From: Paenibacillus sp. J31TS4
GTDB taxonomy: Bacteria > Bacillota > Bacilli > Paenibacillales > NBRC-103111
DNA: 64,000 nt
Assembly (NCBI RefSeq): GCF_018403265.1
Contig: NZ_BOSI01000001.1
Location: forward strand, 1,178,001 to 1,242,000
Reading direction: 5' to 3'
The notes beneath the pieces are model-generated. The model searched no databases, was not told the origin of the DNA, and saw only the letters and a list, made by a program, of their open reading frames with translations. The position numbers and the translations under genes are program-made. The first letter of the stretch is position 1. Every line of letters starts with the position of its first letter. Below, one piece after another: positions 24,931 to 33,604 of the stretch.

Positions 24931-25350
24931 ATGAGTGTACATACGGACAAAATTTTTGTGAATTTGCCGGTCAAGGATCTGGATCGGTCGGTCGCATTCT
25001 TCAGCAAGCTCGGCTTTTCCTTCAACCCTCACTTTACCGATGAGAACGCCACCTGCATGGTGATCCACGACAACATCTTCGTGATGCTGCTCGTTGAGAG
25101 CTTCTTCCAGACCTTCACCAAGAAGCCGATAGCCGACGCGTCCCGGGGCACCGAGGTTATCGTGGCTCTGTCGACAGCCAGCCGCGAGCAGGTGGACGAG
25201 CTTGCGGACAAAGCATTGGCCGCAGGAGGCTCCGTCTCCAACGATCCGGTCGACCACGGCTTCATGTACACGAGAAGCTTCCAGGATCCCGACGGCCATC
25301 TATGGGAAGTTTTCCACATGGACCCCAATGCCGTACCGCCTACCGAATAA
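24931..25350 (+). CDS. VOC (glyoxalase/bleomycin resistance) family protein
   Basis: A 139-residue single-module pair of the vicinal-oxygen-chelate fold: 'KIFVNLPVKDLDRSVAFFSK', 'MVIHDNIFVMLL' and 'RSFQDPDGHLWEVFHMDP'. The C-terminal 'DPDGHLWEV' carries the usual metal-site glutamate, but the first-strand His/Glu ligand position reads 'KIFVNLP', so metal binding may differ. The ATG at 24931 has AGGTGA eight bases upstream; a GTG at 24919 is in frame but lacks a ribosome site. This looks like the 'glyoxalase-like PhnB/YdfO' type; substrate unknown. Confidence 0.8.
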   Translation: MSVHTDKIFVNLPVKDLDRSVAFFSKLGFSFNPHFTDENATCMVIHDNIFVMLLVESFFQTFTKKPIADASRGTEVIVALSTASREQVDELADKALAAGGSVSNDPVDHGFMYTRSFQDPDGHLWEVFHMDPNAVPPTE

Positions 25351-25369
25351 GGCGTGCATTTGACGAATG

Positions 25370-25399
25370 AAAAAGAGCGGGCTGGAGCCCGCTCTTTTT
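25370..25399. terminator. Bidirectional terminator between VOC and LysR genes
   Basis: AAAAAGAGCGGGCT-GG-AGCCCGCTCTTTTT is nearly perfect, with A/T runs on both sides serving the two convergent genes. Confidence 0.85.
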
Positions 25400-25430
25400 C
25401 TTCATTCGCTGATGGTCCCACAGTATCTCC

Positions 25431-26309
25431 TTACGGCAGCAATGCGAGAAACCGTCTGGATGCGGCCGAAAGCGGTACTCCCTTCAAGGTCGCCACACCT
25501 ACATGGCGAACCGTAGGCGGAGGGAATAAGGGTAGCTCGATCAGTCTCCCGGAAGCCAGCTCCTCCGTAACGTATTGCCGGACTACAAAGGTCAGACCAA
25601 GTCCGCTTTGCGCAAATTGCACGAGCAGCTCGTGGCTTCCCAGCTCGAACTCCGGTTTGAACTCCACGCCGTGAGAGATTGCGTAGTGGTCGAGAAATCG
25701 CCGTGTACTCCCTTCCGGTTCAAGGAGTAGCAGAGGATAGGTCGTCAAGTCTTCCAGTGGAAAGGGACGGTCAGCCAGCGCAGCGTACTTCGGATGACCG
25801 ACAAGACAGTCCTGCAGAGGAGAGCTTTTGCGAAACGCAATCCTAGCGTCCTCCGCCGGCAGGTTCACTATGCCAAAATCTATCTTGCCCTCCTTCAGGA
25901 GCGTTAGAATCTCCGGGGTTGTCCTATTGGTGACATGGACACGGATTTCCGGGTGCTGCTTATGAAATTGCTCCAAATGAGGCAGCAAATAATACTTGCA
26001 CAATGTATCGCTGGCGCCAATATTTATACTGCCGCTAAGCAGATTCTGCATCTCCGCCACTTTCTTTTCGCCAATCGCGATCAGATGAAACGCCTGTTCT
26101 ACGCAGTGAAACAGCACCTCTCCCTCCTTGGTTAAGGTCACCCCTTTGGAGGAGCGAAAAAAAAGCGGCCCGCCCATGCTTCTCTCCAGCTGCTTAAGCG
26201 TATGAGTGACCGCCGGCTGGGTGATGTGCAGAGCCTCAGCCGCTTTCGTCAAGCTTCCCTGCTTGGCGGTCCAATAAAAAACACGGTACCACTCCATATT
26301 CAGATCCAT
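25431..26309 (-). CDS. LysR family transcriptional regulator
   Basis: A 292-residue LTTR. The N-terminal winged HTH reads 'WYRVFYWTAKQGSLTKAAEA' and 'LHITQPAVTHTLKQLE'; the rest is a periplasmic-binding-protein-like effector domain. The start at 26309 is chosen because GAGGTAA lies seven bases upstream; the frame could extend further but without a ribosome site. It is transcribed away from the purA-like gene with a 105-base shared control region containing two TTATARTCATCRT repeats. That arrangement usually means the LTTR regulates its divergent neighbour. Confidence 0.88.
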   Translation of the reverse strand: MDLNMEWYRVFYWTAKQGSLTKAAEALHITQPAVTHTLKQLERSMGGPLFFRSSKGVTLTKEGEVLFHCVEQAFHLIAIGEKKVAEMQNLLSGSINIGASDTLCKYYLLPHLEQFHKQHPEIRVHVTNRTTPEILTLLKEGKIDFGIVNLPAEDARIAFRKSSPLQDCLVGHPKYAALADRPFPLEDLTTYPLLLLEPEGSTRRFLDHYAISHGVEFKPEFELGSHELLVQFAQSGLGLTFVVRQYVTEELASGRLIELPLFPPPTVRHVGVATLKGVPLSAASRRFLALLP

Positions 26310-26326
26310 TGAGCCATTACCTCTAT

Positions 26327-26390
26327 TTATAGTCATCATAAGTTTTATCCATTTCCCTAATACTGCCACCCCAAATTATAATCATCGTGA
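26327..26390. promoter_or_regulatory. Direct repeats in the LysR/purA-like intergenic region
   Basis: TTATAGTCATCAT (26327-26339) and TTATAATCATCGT (26376-26388) share 11 of 13 bases and are 49 bp apart. They are the best LTTR site candidates, one near each gene. Confidence 0.45.
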
Positions 26391-26414
26391 CAAGGTGGAA
26401 CAAGTGAGGAGGCA

Positions 26415-27710
26415 ATGGAATTGACGGTTACAGCCATTGTGGGAGCCAATTGGGGCGATGAAGGGAAAGGCAAGATGACCGACGTGCTGTCCGCAAACTC
26501 TTCGTATGTCGTGCGGTATCAAGGAGGCAGCAATGCGGGACATACGATCATCAACGAATATGGAAAATTCGCGCTGCACATGCTGCCTTCCGGCGTCTTC
26601 TACCCAAACGTTAAAAATGTCATAGGCCCTGGTACCGCATTAGATGTGGACGCTTTGCTGAAGGAGCGGGAAACGTTGCTGGCAAGCGGTGTGCCGGAGC
26701 CGCTGCTTTATGTATCGGATCGTGCCCAGATCGTTTTGCCGATCCACCGGTTATTCGACGAACTGGAAGAGGAACGGCTTGGCGTTCGCGGGTTTGGCTC
26801 AACCAAACGAGGGATCGCCCCATTTTATGCGGATAAGTACGCAAAGCTGGGCATTCAAGCGGCGGATTTGTACGAGGAGGAGAGACTGCACCGGCGATTG
26901 ACCCAGTCACTGGAGACAAAAAACGTCCTGCTGGAGCATCTGTACGGAAGGCGGCCGCTGCAGCCGGACGACTTGCTGCCTGAGTTGCGGGAGCAAGCCG
27001 AGAGACTGCGTCCCTTTCTCTGCGAGACGACCTCCATGCTGCAGGAAGCCTATCCAAAGGGAGAATCGATTCTGCTGGAAGGACAGCTCGGGGCACTGCG
27101 CGATCCCGACCACGGCATCTATCCCTACTCTACCTCTTCCTCGCCTTTAGCCGGATTCGCGCCCGTCGGGGCCGGGTTGCCTCCCTACGCCGTCACGGAT
27201 GTGTTGGCCGTCGTCAAATCGTATTCCAGCTGCGTAGGCGCCGGCCCCTTCGTCTCCGAGCTAGAAGGGCCGGAAGCGGAAGAGCTCCGGAGACGGGGCG
27301 GCGATGCCGGAGAATACGGCGCGACCACAGGCCGGCCTCGTCGCGTCGGCTGGTTCGATGCCGTCGCCACCCGTTACGGCTGCATGGTGCAAGGGGGGAC
27401 GGAGGTCGCGCTTACGAACCTCGATGTTCTTGGCTACCTGGCGTCCATTCCCGTCTGTGTAGGGTATAAGCTGCAGGATGGAACGGTCACGGACCGATTC
27501 CCGGTCAATGCGAAGCTGGAAGGGGCAAAGCCCGTCTGGCACCGCCTTCCGGGCTGGAGATGCGACCTGTCCCACGCGCAGACGTTTGAGGAGCTTCCAG
27601 AGGCCGCCCGGCAATATATCGCATTCGTAGAATCGGCAGTGAACGTGCGGGTCTCCTATGTATCGGTCGGCCCCAAACGGGAACAGTTAATACGAAGAGG
27701 GATGTCGTAA
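26415..27710 (+). CDS. Adenylosuccinate synthetase family protein (divergent PurA paralog)
   Basis: A 431-residue PurA-fold enzyme; PurA joins IMP and aspartate using GTP. Conserved: 'GANWGDEGKGK' (Asp15, Lys), 'QGGSNAGHT' (His43), 'STKRGIAPFY', 'ATTGRPRRVGWFD' and the GTP-base region 'LTNLDVLGYL'. Changes from typical PurA: the IMP-site 'EGAQGT' reads 'EGQLGA', 'VTSSN' reads 'STSSS', and 'IGNG' reads 'IGPG'. A good ribosome site (GAGGAGGCA) precedes the ATG. Divergent LysR control is not usual for housekeeping purA. I infer a second, specialised copy, for example conditional purine synthesis or a modified nucleotide, but it could be a normal but diverged PurA. Confidence 0.75.
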   Translation: MELTVTAIVGANWGDEGKGKMTDVLSANSSYVVRYQGGSNAGHTIINEYGKFALHMLPSGVFYPNVKNVIGPGTALDVDALLKERETLLASGVPEPLLYVSDRAQIVLPIHRLFDELEEERLGVRGFGSTKRGIAPFYADKYAKLGIQAADLYEEERLHRRLTQSLETKNVLLEHLYGRRPLQPDDLLPELREQAERLRPFLCETTSMLQEAYPKGESILLEGQLGALRDPDHGIYPYSTSSSPLAGFAPVGAGLPPYAVTDVLAVVKSYSSCVGAGPFVSELEGPEAEELRRRGGDAGEYGATTGRPRRVGWFDAVATRYGCMVQGGTEVALTNLDVLGYLASIPVCVGYKLQDGTVTDRFPVNAKLEGAKPVWHRLPGWRCDLSHAQTFEELPEAARQYIAFVESAVNVRVSYVSVGPKREQLIRRGMS

Positions 27711-27757
27711 CCCTTCCTCTCCTTAGCGGGGGCCCCATAAGATGCGGGCTCCCGTTA

Positions 27758-28777
27758 TTAGTCGGCCGCCAACACCCGCTGCAGCCAATCGTACGCCACC
27801 TGCCCCGAGATTTCATGGCCGCCCTCGAACAGATCCAGCTCGAGATCGTCTTCGGCCGCAAGCAGCCGGTAGATGCGCCTCAGCTTGTCCACCGCTTCCC
27901 GGACTGCAGGCTCCGGAAATATCGGATCCCGGGTCCCCGCTTCGATCAGGAGCGGCCTCGGCGCAATCAGCCCGATGAGATCGGGCATGTCGGCGACAAG
28001 CGACAAGCCGGGCACATAGTTGTCTACACAATGGTCGATCGACAGAATACTCGCGTGGAACGTATTCGTATACCCGCTCACCACTACTGCGGCGAACCGG
28101 TCGTCTATGGCGGCGGCGAACGAACTGACTAACCCCCCGCCGGAAATCCCCATCGTCCCGATCCGGTCTGCATCCACATCATCGCGGGTCAGCAGATAAT
28201 CGAGACAACGCAGCATTTCGACGACCCGATAGCCCGCCATCGTCTGGCCGATCGCGAGGAGGAAGGTGGATAGCCGTTTGCAGGAGTTCGCCGCATCAGC
28301 ATCCTCCGTCAGCTTCCGATCCCCGAATCCTAGCAGCTCGGGGGCTGCTACGATAAACCCCTTTTTGACAAGCTCCACGGCAAAGTTCTTCTGGTACCCC
28401 ACCTCCCCGGTTTTTTCCTCGCCGGTTGCGGTCAGCCCGACAAGATCCTTGCTTCCGTAACCGTGACCGTGGCAAGCGATCACCGCCGCCGTCCGCTCCT
28501 TCCGCTCTTTGGGCAGGAGAAGATAGACCGGCATGAAGAGACCGGCATACGTTTGAAGCTGAATCCGCTGCCGTAGGTAGGCCCCGCAATCGACCGACTC
28601 GAGGAGAACCGGTTCCAGCTCCGGCAATCCTTTCGGAATCCCGCCAAGCAGTTCCACGAACCGCTTCCGCAGCCGCTCTCTCCAGCTTCTCCAATCCTGC
28701 TGCGTCTCCGCCTGAAAGCACTCAGCCGGCGTGATGCCGGCGTACAGCTTCTCCATATACTCATTCGGATGCCACAT
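27758..28777 (-). CDS. Alpha/beta hydrolase, acetyl-xylan-esterase/dienelactone-hydrolase-like
   Basis: A 339-residue hydrolase of the large Bacillales group annotated as acetylxylan esterase or Abhydrolase_7. After an N-terminal helical cap it shows 'AAVIACHGHGYG' (oxyanion region), 'GTMGISGGGLVSSFAAAID' (nucleophile Ser in GISGG), 'LIEAGTRDPIFP' (Asp) and 'FEGGHEISG' (His). The full triad is thus present, unlike the hydrolase-fold protein at 13.2 kb. No signal peptide, so cytoplasmic. The ribosome site is GGGAGGCGAG. It may deacylate small carbohydrate or aromatic esters; the mqo gene lies upstream on the same strand but is closed by a terminator. Confidence 0.78.
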   Translation of the reverse strand: MWHPNEYMEKLYAGITPAECFQAETQQDWRSWRERLRKRFVELLGGIPKGLPELEPVLLESVDCGAYLRQRIQLQTYAGLFMPVYLLLPKERKERTAAVIACHGHGYGSKDLVGLTATGEEKTGEVGYQKNFAVELVKKGFIVAAPELLGFGDRKLTEDADAANSCKRLSTFLLAIGQTMAGYRVVEMLRCLDYLLTRDDVDADRIGTMGISGGGLVSSFAAAIDDRFAAVVVSGYTNTFHASILSIDHCVDNYVPGLSLVADMPDLIGLIAPRPLLIEAGTRDPIFPEPAVREAVDKLRRIYRLLAAEDDLELDLFEGGHEISGQVAYDWLQRVLAAD

Positions 28778-28869
28778 TTCGGGCTCGCCTCCCTTTGGCC
28801 TGCTTTCCTCCCTATAGATTCAAGACGTACCGCCGGTTTTCCTTTATGGGGAACTTACACAGACCATGC

Positions 28870-28905
28870 AAAAAAGCAGACATTCGAATGGTTCGAATGT
28901 CTGCT
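28870..28905 (-). terminator. Terminator of mqo
   Basis: AGCAGACATTCGAA-CCA-TTCGAATGTCTGCT followed by TTTTTG on the minus strand; a 14-bp perfect stem. Confidence 0.9.
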
Positions 28906-28953
28906 TGCTGGATGCTTCTATGTCTAGTCGTCGATCGTTTGGGAACGACTCGC

Positions 28954-30474
28954 TTAAGACGTAACCGTTTGGCGGGCTGCCTGAGCCCGCATTGCTTCGG
29001 CGAGTCCGAGCGCGTCTGCGGTGGACTCATGAATATCCCGGATCAACGCAGGGTTGTCGCGCAGCGAGATGCCGTAAGAAGGAATCATTTCTTTGATCTT
29101 CGGCCCCCACTCTTTGATCTGCTGCGGGAAGCACTTCTCCATCACCTCAAGCATGACGGAAACGGCCGTCGATGCCCCGGGAGATGCGCCGAGCAGAGCG
29201 GCGATGGAACCGTCGGCGGCGCTGACCACCTCGGTTCCGAATTGAAGCGTTCCTTTTCCTCCGGTCACCGTATCCTTGATGACTTGGACGCGCTGGCCGG
29301 CGACCAGCAGATCCCAGTCCTCGCTCTTGGCGTTCGGGATGAACTCCCGCAGCTCTTCCATGCGCTGCTCTTTGGACAGCAGAACCTGCTGGACCAGGTA
29401 TTTGGTCAGGGACAGGTTTTTGGCGCCAGCCGCCAGCATGGTGAACACGTTGTTCGGTTTTACGGATCCGAGCAGGTCGAACATGGAGCCCGTCTTCAGG
29501 AATTTCGGCGAGAAGCCGGCGAACGGTCCAAACAGCAGCGATTTTTTGTTATCGATGAATCGCGTATCCAGATGCGGCACCGACATTGGCGGCGCTCCGA
29601 CCTTGGCTTTGCCGTACACCTTGGCGTGGTGCTTCGCCACGACGTCCGGATTGTTGCACACCATGAACAAGCCGCTGATCGGGAAGCCGCCGATATGCTT
29701 GCCTTCCGGAATGCCGGATTTTTGCAGCAGAGGCAGACTGCCTCCCCCGCCTCCGACGAAGACGAAGGCAGCCGTATGGCGTTCCACCTGACCGCGGTCG
29801 TTGCGCACCTTCAGCTCCCACGAGCCGTCACCGGTACGCTTCAGATCCTCGACGCTGTGCTTATAGTGGATCGCGACATTTTTCTTCTGGAGATGATCGA
29901 ACAGCATGCGCGTTAAAGCGCCAAAGTTGACGTCCGTTCCAGAATCCATTTTGGTCGCCGCGATCGGTTCGTTAGCGGTCCGGTCCTTCATGATGAGCGG
30001 AATCCATTCCATCAGCTTGCTCGGGTCATCGGAAAATTGCATTCCTTCAAACAGCGGATTGGCGGTCATCGCCTCATGCCGTTTTTTCAAATAGGCTACG
30101 TTTTTGTCCCCTTGCACCAAGCTCATATGAGGCAGCGGCATGATGAAGTCTTGCGGGTTGCGGATCAGATTGCTGTTGACCAGATAAGACCAAAACTGCA
30201 TGGACACCTGGAACTGCTCGTTGACTTGGATCGCCTTGCTGATATCTATGGACCCGTCCGGTCTTTCGGCTGTGTAGTTAAGCTCGCACAGGGCGGCATG
30301 CCCCGTTCCAGCGTTGTTCCATTCGTTGGAGCTTTCCTCTCCAGCGCTTGCCAGCTTCTCGAACACCTTGATGTTCCAGTTCGGCGCTAATTCCTTCAGC
30401 AGCGTCCCCAAAGTCGCGCTCATGATTCCGGCACCAATTAAGATAACGTCTCTTCCCGATTGTCTGTTACTCAT
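28954..30474 (-). CDS. mqo: Malate:quinone oxidoreductase
   Basis: A 506-residue FAD enzyme that oxidises malate to oxaloacetate and passes electrons to the quinone pool at the inner face of the membrane. The FAD-binding loop '[20 protein letters not shown]' opens the protein, followed by '[20 protein letters not shown]', which is diagnostic for Mqo. '[20 protein letters not shown]' and the C-terminal '[14 protein letters not shown]' also fit. Length is normal. The ribosome site is weak (GGACGG, about 5 bases). A 32-residue ORF ends eleven bases upstream and may influence translation. Confidence 0.95.
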   Translation of the reverse strand: MSNRQSGRDVILIGAGIMSATLGTLLKELAPNWNIKVFEKLASAGEESSNEWNNAGTGHAALCELNYTAERPDGSIDISKAIQVNEQFQVSMQFWSYLVNSNLIRNPQDFIMPLPHMSLVQGDKNVAYLKKRHEAMTANPLFEGMQFSDDPSKLMEWIPLIMKDRTANEPIAATKMDSGTDVNFGALTRMLFDHLQKKNVAIHYKHSVEDLKRTGDGSWELKVRNDRGQVERHTAAFVFVGGGGGSLPLLQKSGIPEGKHIGGFPISGLFMVCNNPDVVAKHHAKVYGKAKVGAPPMSVPHLDTRFIDNKKSLLFGPFAGFSPKFLKTGSMFDLLGSVKPNNVFTMLAAGAKNLSLTKYLVQQVLLSKEQRMEELREFIPNAKSEDWDLLVAGQRVQVIKDTVTGGKGTLQFGTEVVSAADGSIAALLGASPGASTAVSVMLEVMEKCFPQQIKEWGPKIKEMIPSYGISLRDNPALIRDIHESTADALGLAEAMRAQAARQTVTS

Positions 30475-30485
30475 TTTTACCGTCC

Positions 30486-30584
30486 TTATATGCTACGATT
30501 TGAAGAAAAGATAGAGGCGCTCATGCCCATAGACGCCACGGCAAGCCAGGGCGTGAGTCGGTCTCCTATCTTCTCTGGATTCAT
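30486..30584 (-). CDS. Possible 32-residue leader ORF upstream of mqo
   Basis: ATG at 30584 with AGAGG nine bases upstream encodes [20 protein letters not shown] and ends '[12 protein letters not shown]' then TAA. The stop lies directly before the mqo ribosome site, so ribosomes finishing here could reinitiate at mqo. No homology recognised; it may also be chance. Confidence 0.35.
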   Translation of the reverse strand: MNPEKIGDRLTPWLAVASMGMSASIFSSNRSI

Positions 30585-31153
30585 AATACCTTACCTCTAG
30601 TGTATCACTATTGCATATCATTTAATATATTTATTTACTATAATATAATAGTTATTGGCTATTAAACCGTTGGTAAAAGTGGGAGCTTATCCACCACGTA
30701 CTAGAAACATACAAAAAACCAAGTCCTTTCCCATCTACTTAGTCAAGGAAGGGAGCCCCGGTCTGCGTGAACGCCCAATTGCTCTGGAGGGAAGGCTCCG
30801 CATAGGAACGCCGAAAGTCGGAATGACTAATATTCCCATCCGGTCACTGCAATGAAAAGACCACCGGGACAGGCCGGCACATCTTGCAAAAAACAATGCA
30901 GCGATGTTGGCCTTCGCAGTGGTTTTCTTATGGTAGGGATTACCCAGAACGATAGAAAGCGAAGCCTGCAGTCGTATGACTCTAGTTCCTTGTTTTTCCT
31001 AATCCGCAGCTATTCTTAATCCCGACTATTCAAACTCCAAAACACATCCTTACTAGTGTAGTGAAAAAAAACAGCTCTGTCAAACCGTGCTCGGTCAGAG
31101 CATCCGGCAGACGAGCTTCTTTCCTATGCTTACACACTGGAGGAGGAGATCCA
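30585..31153. other. 569-base gap between mqo leader and small membrane protein gene
   Basis: Near 30600-30655 the sequence is very AT-rich with several TATAAT-like strings and probably holds the mqo promoter. 30656-31060 shows only short ORFs without ribosome sites. No tRNA, riboswitch or clear repeat was recognised. Confidence 0.4.
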
Positions 31154-31426
31154 ATGAAAACGATAAGATTCAAACATATATTATGGCTGCTGCTCATTAT
31201 TACTTCAATCGCTGGTATTTTTATTACGAATGGGAGCTACTACACGAAGCTCGACAAAACGGCGCCAGGAGGATTGGAGCTTCCCAGCTTCACGCTTCCC
31301 CTGCTGGCTATCGTCGCGATCGTCTTGGTGGAGCAAGCAAGGGCCAACTATCCCGACGTGGTGGTGAATGTCCTGTTAGGAGCAGTCTGGGTTCTGCTTA
31401 TCGGATTGGTGGCGGTCAACGCATAA
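31154..31426 (+). CDS. Small membrane protein of unknown function
   Basis: A 90-residue protein with three hydrophobic segments (about 9-28, 45-62, 72-88): 'ILWLLLIITSIAGIFITNGS', 'LPLLAIVAIVLVEQ' and 'VLLGAVWVLLIGLVAVNA'. The ATG at 31154 follows GGAGGAGATCC; the upstream in-frame GTG at 31061 has no ribosome site. No family recognised. Confidence 0.65.
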   Translation: MKTIRFKHILWLLLIITSIAGIFITNGSYYTKLDKTAPGGLELPSFTLPLLAIVAIVLVEQARANYPDVVVNVLLGAVWVLLIGLVAVNA

Positions 31427-31480
31427 GTATAGAATTAGGCATGGCAACCATAATAAGAAATCTACCTAACAGAGGAGCAG

Positions 31481-31630
31481 ATGAAAGTGAAACCGAACTG
31501 GTTGCTGGTGCTAGCCCTGGCACTCGTGTTCAGCATGACGCCGGCGGTCGTGACCGTACAGGCGCAGATGGGCGACAAAAAGGAAACGGTTTGCCTCAGT
31601 CCCAAAATGGTGCAATTGAAAGTTTGTTGA
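31481..31630 (+). CDS. Truncated secreted protein (49 residues)
   Basis: ATG at 31481 with GAGGAG upstream encodes a textbook signal peptide, MKVKPNWLLVLALALVFSMT continuing 'PAVVTVQAQ', then about 20 residues ending KMVQLKVC. Composition changes from GC-rich to AT-rich just at the end of this ORF, next to an AT-rich methyltransferase gene. I infer a secreted protein gene cut off by insertion, but a natural short peptide is possible. Confidence 0.45.
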   Translation: MKVKPNWLLVLALALVFSMTPAVVTVQAQMGDKKETVCLSPKMVQLKVC

Positions 31631-31654
31631 TTACGGAAATTGTTCTGGACTGTC

Positions 31655-32455
31655 TCAGAGGGGAAATTTCCTTGCATATAGGGACAGCCACTGAGGGAGG
31701 GCAGAGAGTGGATTGTGTTCCCATTGATATAGCCTTTCCATCTCTTCCTTTGCCATCTTTTCTCGTTCTCCGCTAACTTCAAACCAATATGTGTTATACT
31801 CCGCATACATTTCTTCAACACGCTTCATGGTAAGATTCGATGAAGCAATCGCATTGAGGATATCCTGGATCCGCCATGTATATTGTTCTAATTCACCAAA
31901 GGGTCCTACCGAATCGTAGGGTTTTACGACAACTACTTTCTCTAGATTATTTCCAAAGTGACGCATAAACGGATGAACCTCATACATAAGATAAGCCCCA
32001 TTGTTTTTAAGAATGCGATGGATATTTTGATACATGGCATTCAAATCATGAATCCACACATGAACCCCGTTTGAAGTATAGACAAAATCATACTCACCAC
32101 TTTTTAGTTTGCTTAAGGACATCGTATCATCACAAATAAATTCAATATCCCATCCATTTTTCTCGGCTATAATGGCCCCGTGTTCTAGCTGTCTTTCGGA
32201 AATATCAACGGACGTTACTTGTGCGCCCATCAAATGAAAGGCAAACACAGCGTGATTGTCGCCACTAGAAGGCACGCATATTCGCTTCCCCTTCAAACTT
32301 GGAAACACCTCACGAATCATCGAAAATGTGGTCGGATGAAATGCGGATTCGGGCTGATTGATTACCTTAGCGATCCTTTCATCCGTATGATACTTTGCAA
32401 AAGATGTATCCGACCATTCATTCCATGCTGCTTTTATACGATCCCTTTTCTCCAC
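31655..32455 (-). CDS. Class I SAM-dependent methyltransferase
   Basis: A 266-residue methyltransferase. The SAM-binding motif I is 'RICVPSSGDNHAVFAFHLMG', followed by the acidic end of strand 2 'VTSVDISERQ', motif II 'DFVYTSNGVHVWI' and 'NIHRILKNNGAYLMYEVHPF'. It resembles the Bacillales small-molecule methyltransferases beginning 'WNEWSDTSFAKYHTDE'. Codon use is strongly AT-rich compared with both flanks. A copy of the dispersed hairpin repeat lies 94 bases upstream of its start, so it looks like a mobile single-gene unit. Substrate unknown. Confidence 0.82.
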   Translation of the reverse strand: MEKRDRIKAAWNEWSDTSFAKYHTDERIAKVINQPESAFHPTTFSMIREVFPSLKGKRICVPSSGDNHAVFAFHLMGAQVTSVDISERQLEHGAIIAEKNGWDIEFICDDTMSLSKLKSGEYDFVYTSNGVHVWIHDLNAMYQNIHRILKNNGAYLMYEVHPFMRHFGNNLEKVVVVKPYDSVGPFGELEQYTWRIQDILNAIASSNLTMKRVEEMYAEYNTYWFEVSGEREKMAKEEMERLYQWEHNPLSALPQWLSLYARKFPL

Positions 32456-32548
32456 GATAAGACCGCCCTTGTTCTATATTTTACCAACACCAGTTTAACA
32501 AGTTCGTATGAAAAACCATACCGATCAAATAACTATAACGATGCTATC

Positions 32549-32613
32549 CTGCCTGTTAGCGCAGTAAGGCTGCCGAATCCTATCGGCAGCCTGGAACGGG
32601 TTGACTATTGAAC
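32549..32613 (-). repeat. Dispersed cassette-like repeat, copy 1
   Basis: Left arm CCTGTTAGCGCAGTAA, central hairpin GGCTGCCGA-ATCCTA-TCGGCAGCC, then GGTTGACTATTGAACTG. It lies between the DUF4380 gene (end of the sugar operon) and the methyltransferase gene. The right end (CCTTCGTTAG) of the full-length copies is missing. Confidence 0.75.
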
Positions 32614-32641
32614 TGCATGAAAAGCTTGCGGAACACTAAAC

Positions 32642-33574
32642 CTATATGTTTGCCGCTAAAAGACCGCCCAATCGATGGGAGATCGCTGTCTCATCCCTGT
32701 CCTCGAGATCAACATGTCGGATCAAGCTCCATTGCTCAACGTGCTCGATCGCACTCCCCGGAGCCAGCATGGTCAGCTCGCTTAACGACTCAAGCTCCAC
32801 CATATGATCCGATACGTAGCATTCGAACGAGCAGCCGAAATCCGGGTAACGCCCGTTTGCTGCAAAAGAAAATCGCTTCACGAACAGCTGTCCGTTCAGA
32901 AGATAAGCCGCCCATCCTTGCTCGTTGGATGTGCCAAGCTTAAAAGGAGAAGCTCCCTGGCCCTGCCGAATCGTAATATAGCGGTCCCCCCACGTGACTC
33001 GCGGGTCATTCATCCTGCTGTATGGCCATAAAGAGACGATCCGGTTCGGAAGAAGCCCGGTGTCCGAACCGGTCTGCGGAATGATGGCCGTCCCGCCTGG
33101 CGCAAGGACGGATAACGCCCAAGCGGAGCATTCGATTGGCCACGCGCCCCGATTCTCAATTCGATGGGTTACGGTTACGTCCGAGCCTTGATCCGCAAGA
33201 GCAATCTCGATCGTTTTGCGAATGTGCGTCCATTTCTCCTCGGGAGAGGCAAGCAAGATGCCCCGCTCCGTCCTGCGCCAAGCCACAGGCTCATTATCCG
33301 GGTAAGCGGCCCGCGGAACCGCCTCCGGGCTCGTCCAAAGCCGGTGCCCGCCGTATATGCGCCACTCGCCGCCTCCGACCGATTCGTATTCCGGTCCGCC
33401 TTTTTTAACCCTGCCTTCGTGATCCTCCATGAAGACGTTTGCTTCGCCGCATGCAGCGTACCTCATGATACGCGGACCGAACGCCAAGCTTGCGGCGAGT
33501 TCCACAGTACCGTTACTCATTCGCACGGCATCGCCCCAAGAGCCGTACCGGATTTGTTCGATTTCCACTCCCAT
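32642..33574 (-). CDS. DUF4380 family protein, aldose-epimerase-like fold
   Basis: A 310-residue beta-rich protein matching the DUF4380 group: 'ASLAFGPRIMRYAA', 'EWRIYGGHRLWTSPEA', 'VTHRIENRGAWPIECSAWAL' and 'GWAAYLLNGQLFVKRF'. The domain is related to galactose mutarotase-like sugar-binding folds. It is the last gene of the galT-galE-galK run (30 bases behind galT), so a role as mutarotase or sugar-epimerisation helper for galactose is a reasonable inference but unproven. Confidence 0.7.
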   Translation of the reverse strand: MGVEIEQIRYGSWGDAVRMSNGTVELAASLAFGPRIMRYAACGEANVFMEDHEGRVKKGGPEYESVGGGEWRIYGGHRLWTSPEAVPRAAYPDNEPVAWRRTERGILLASPEEKWTHIRKTIEIALADQGSDVTVTHRIENRGAWPIECSAWALSVLAPGGTAIIPQTGSDTGLLPNRIVSLWPYSRMNDPRVTWGDRYITIRQGQGASPFKLGTSNEQGWAAYLLNGQLFVKRFSFAANGRYPDFGCSFECYVSDHMVELESLSELTMLAPGSAIEHVEQWSLIRHVDLEDRDETAISHRLGGLLAANI

Positions 33575-33604
33575 AGTTTACTGCCCCTCTCCTACTGACT
33601 TGGT

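Noticed and set aside
26415-27710. PurZ (2-aminoadenine synthesis) instead of PurA
   Set aside because: The catalytic Asp in 'WGDEGKGK' is present, and no phage genes or PurZ partners are nearby.
30655-30855. 66-codon plus-strand ORF
   Set aside because: No ribosome site and random-looking composition.
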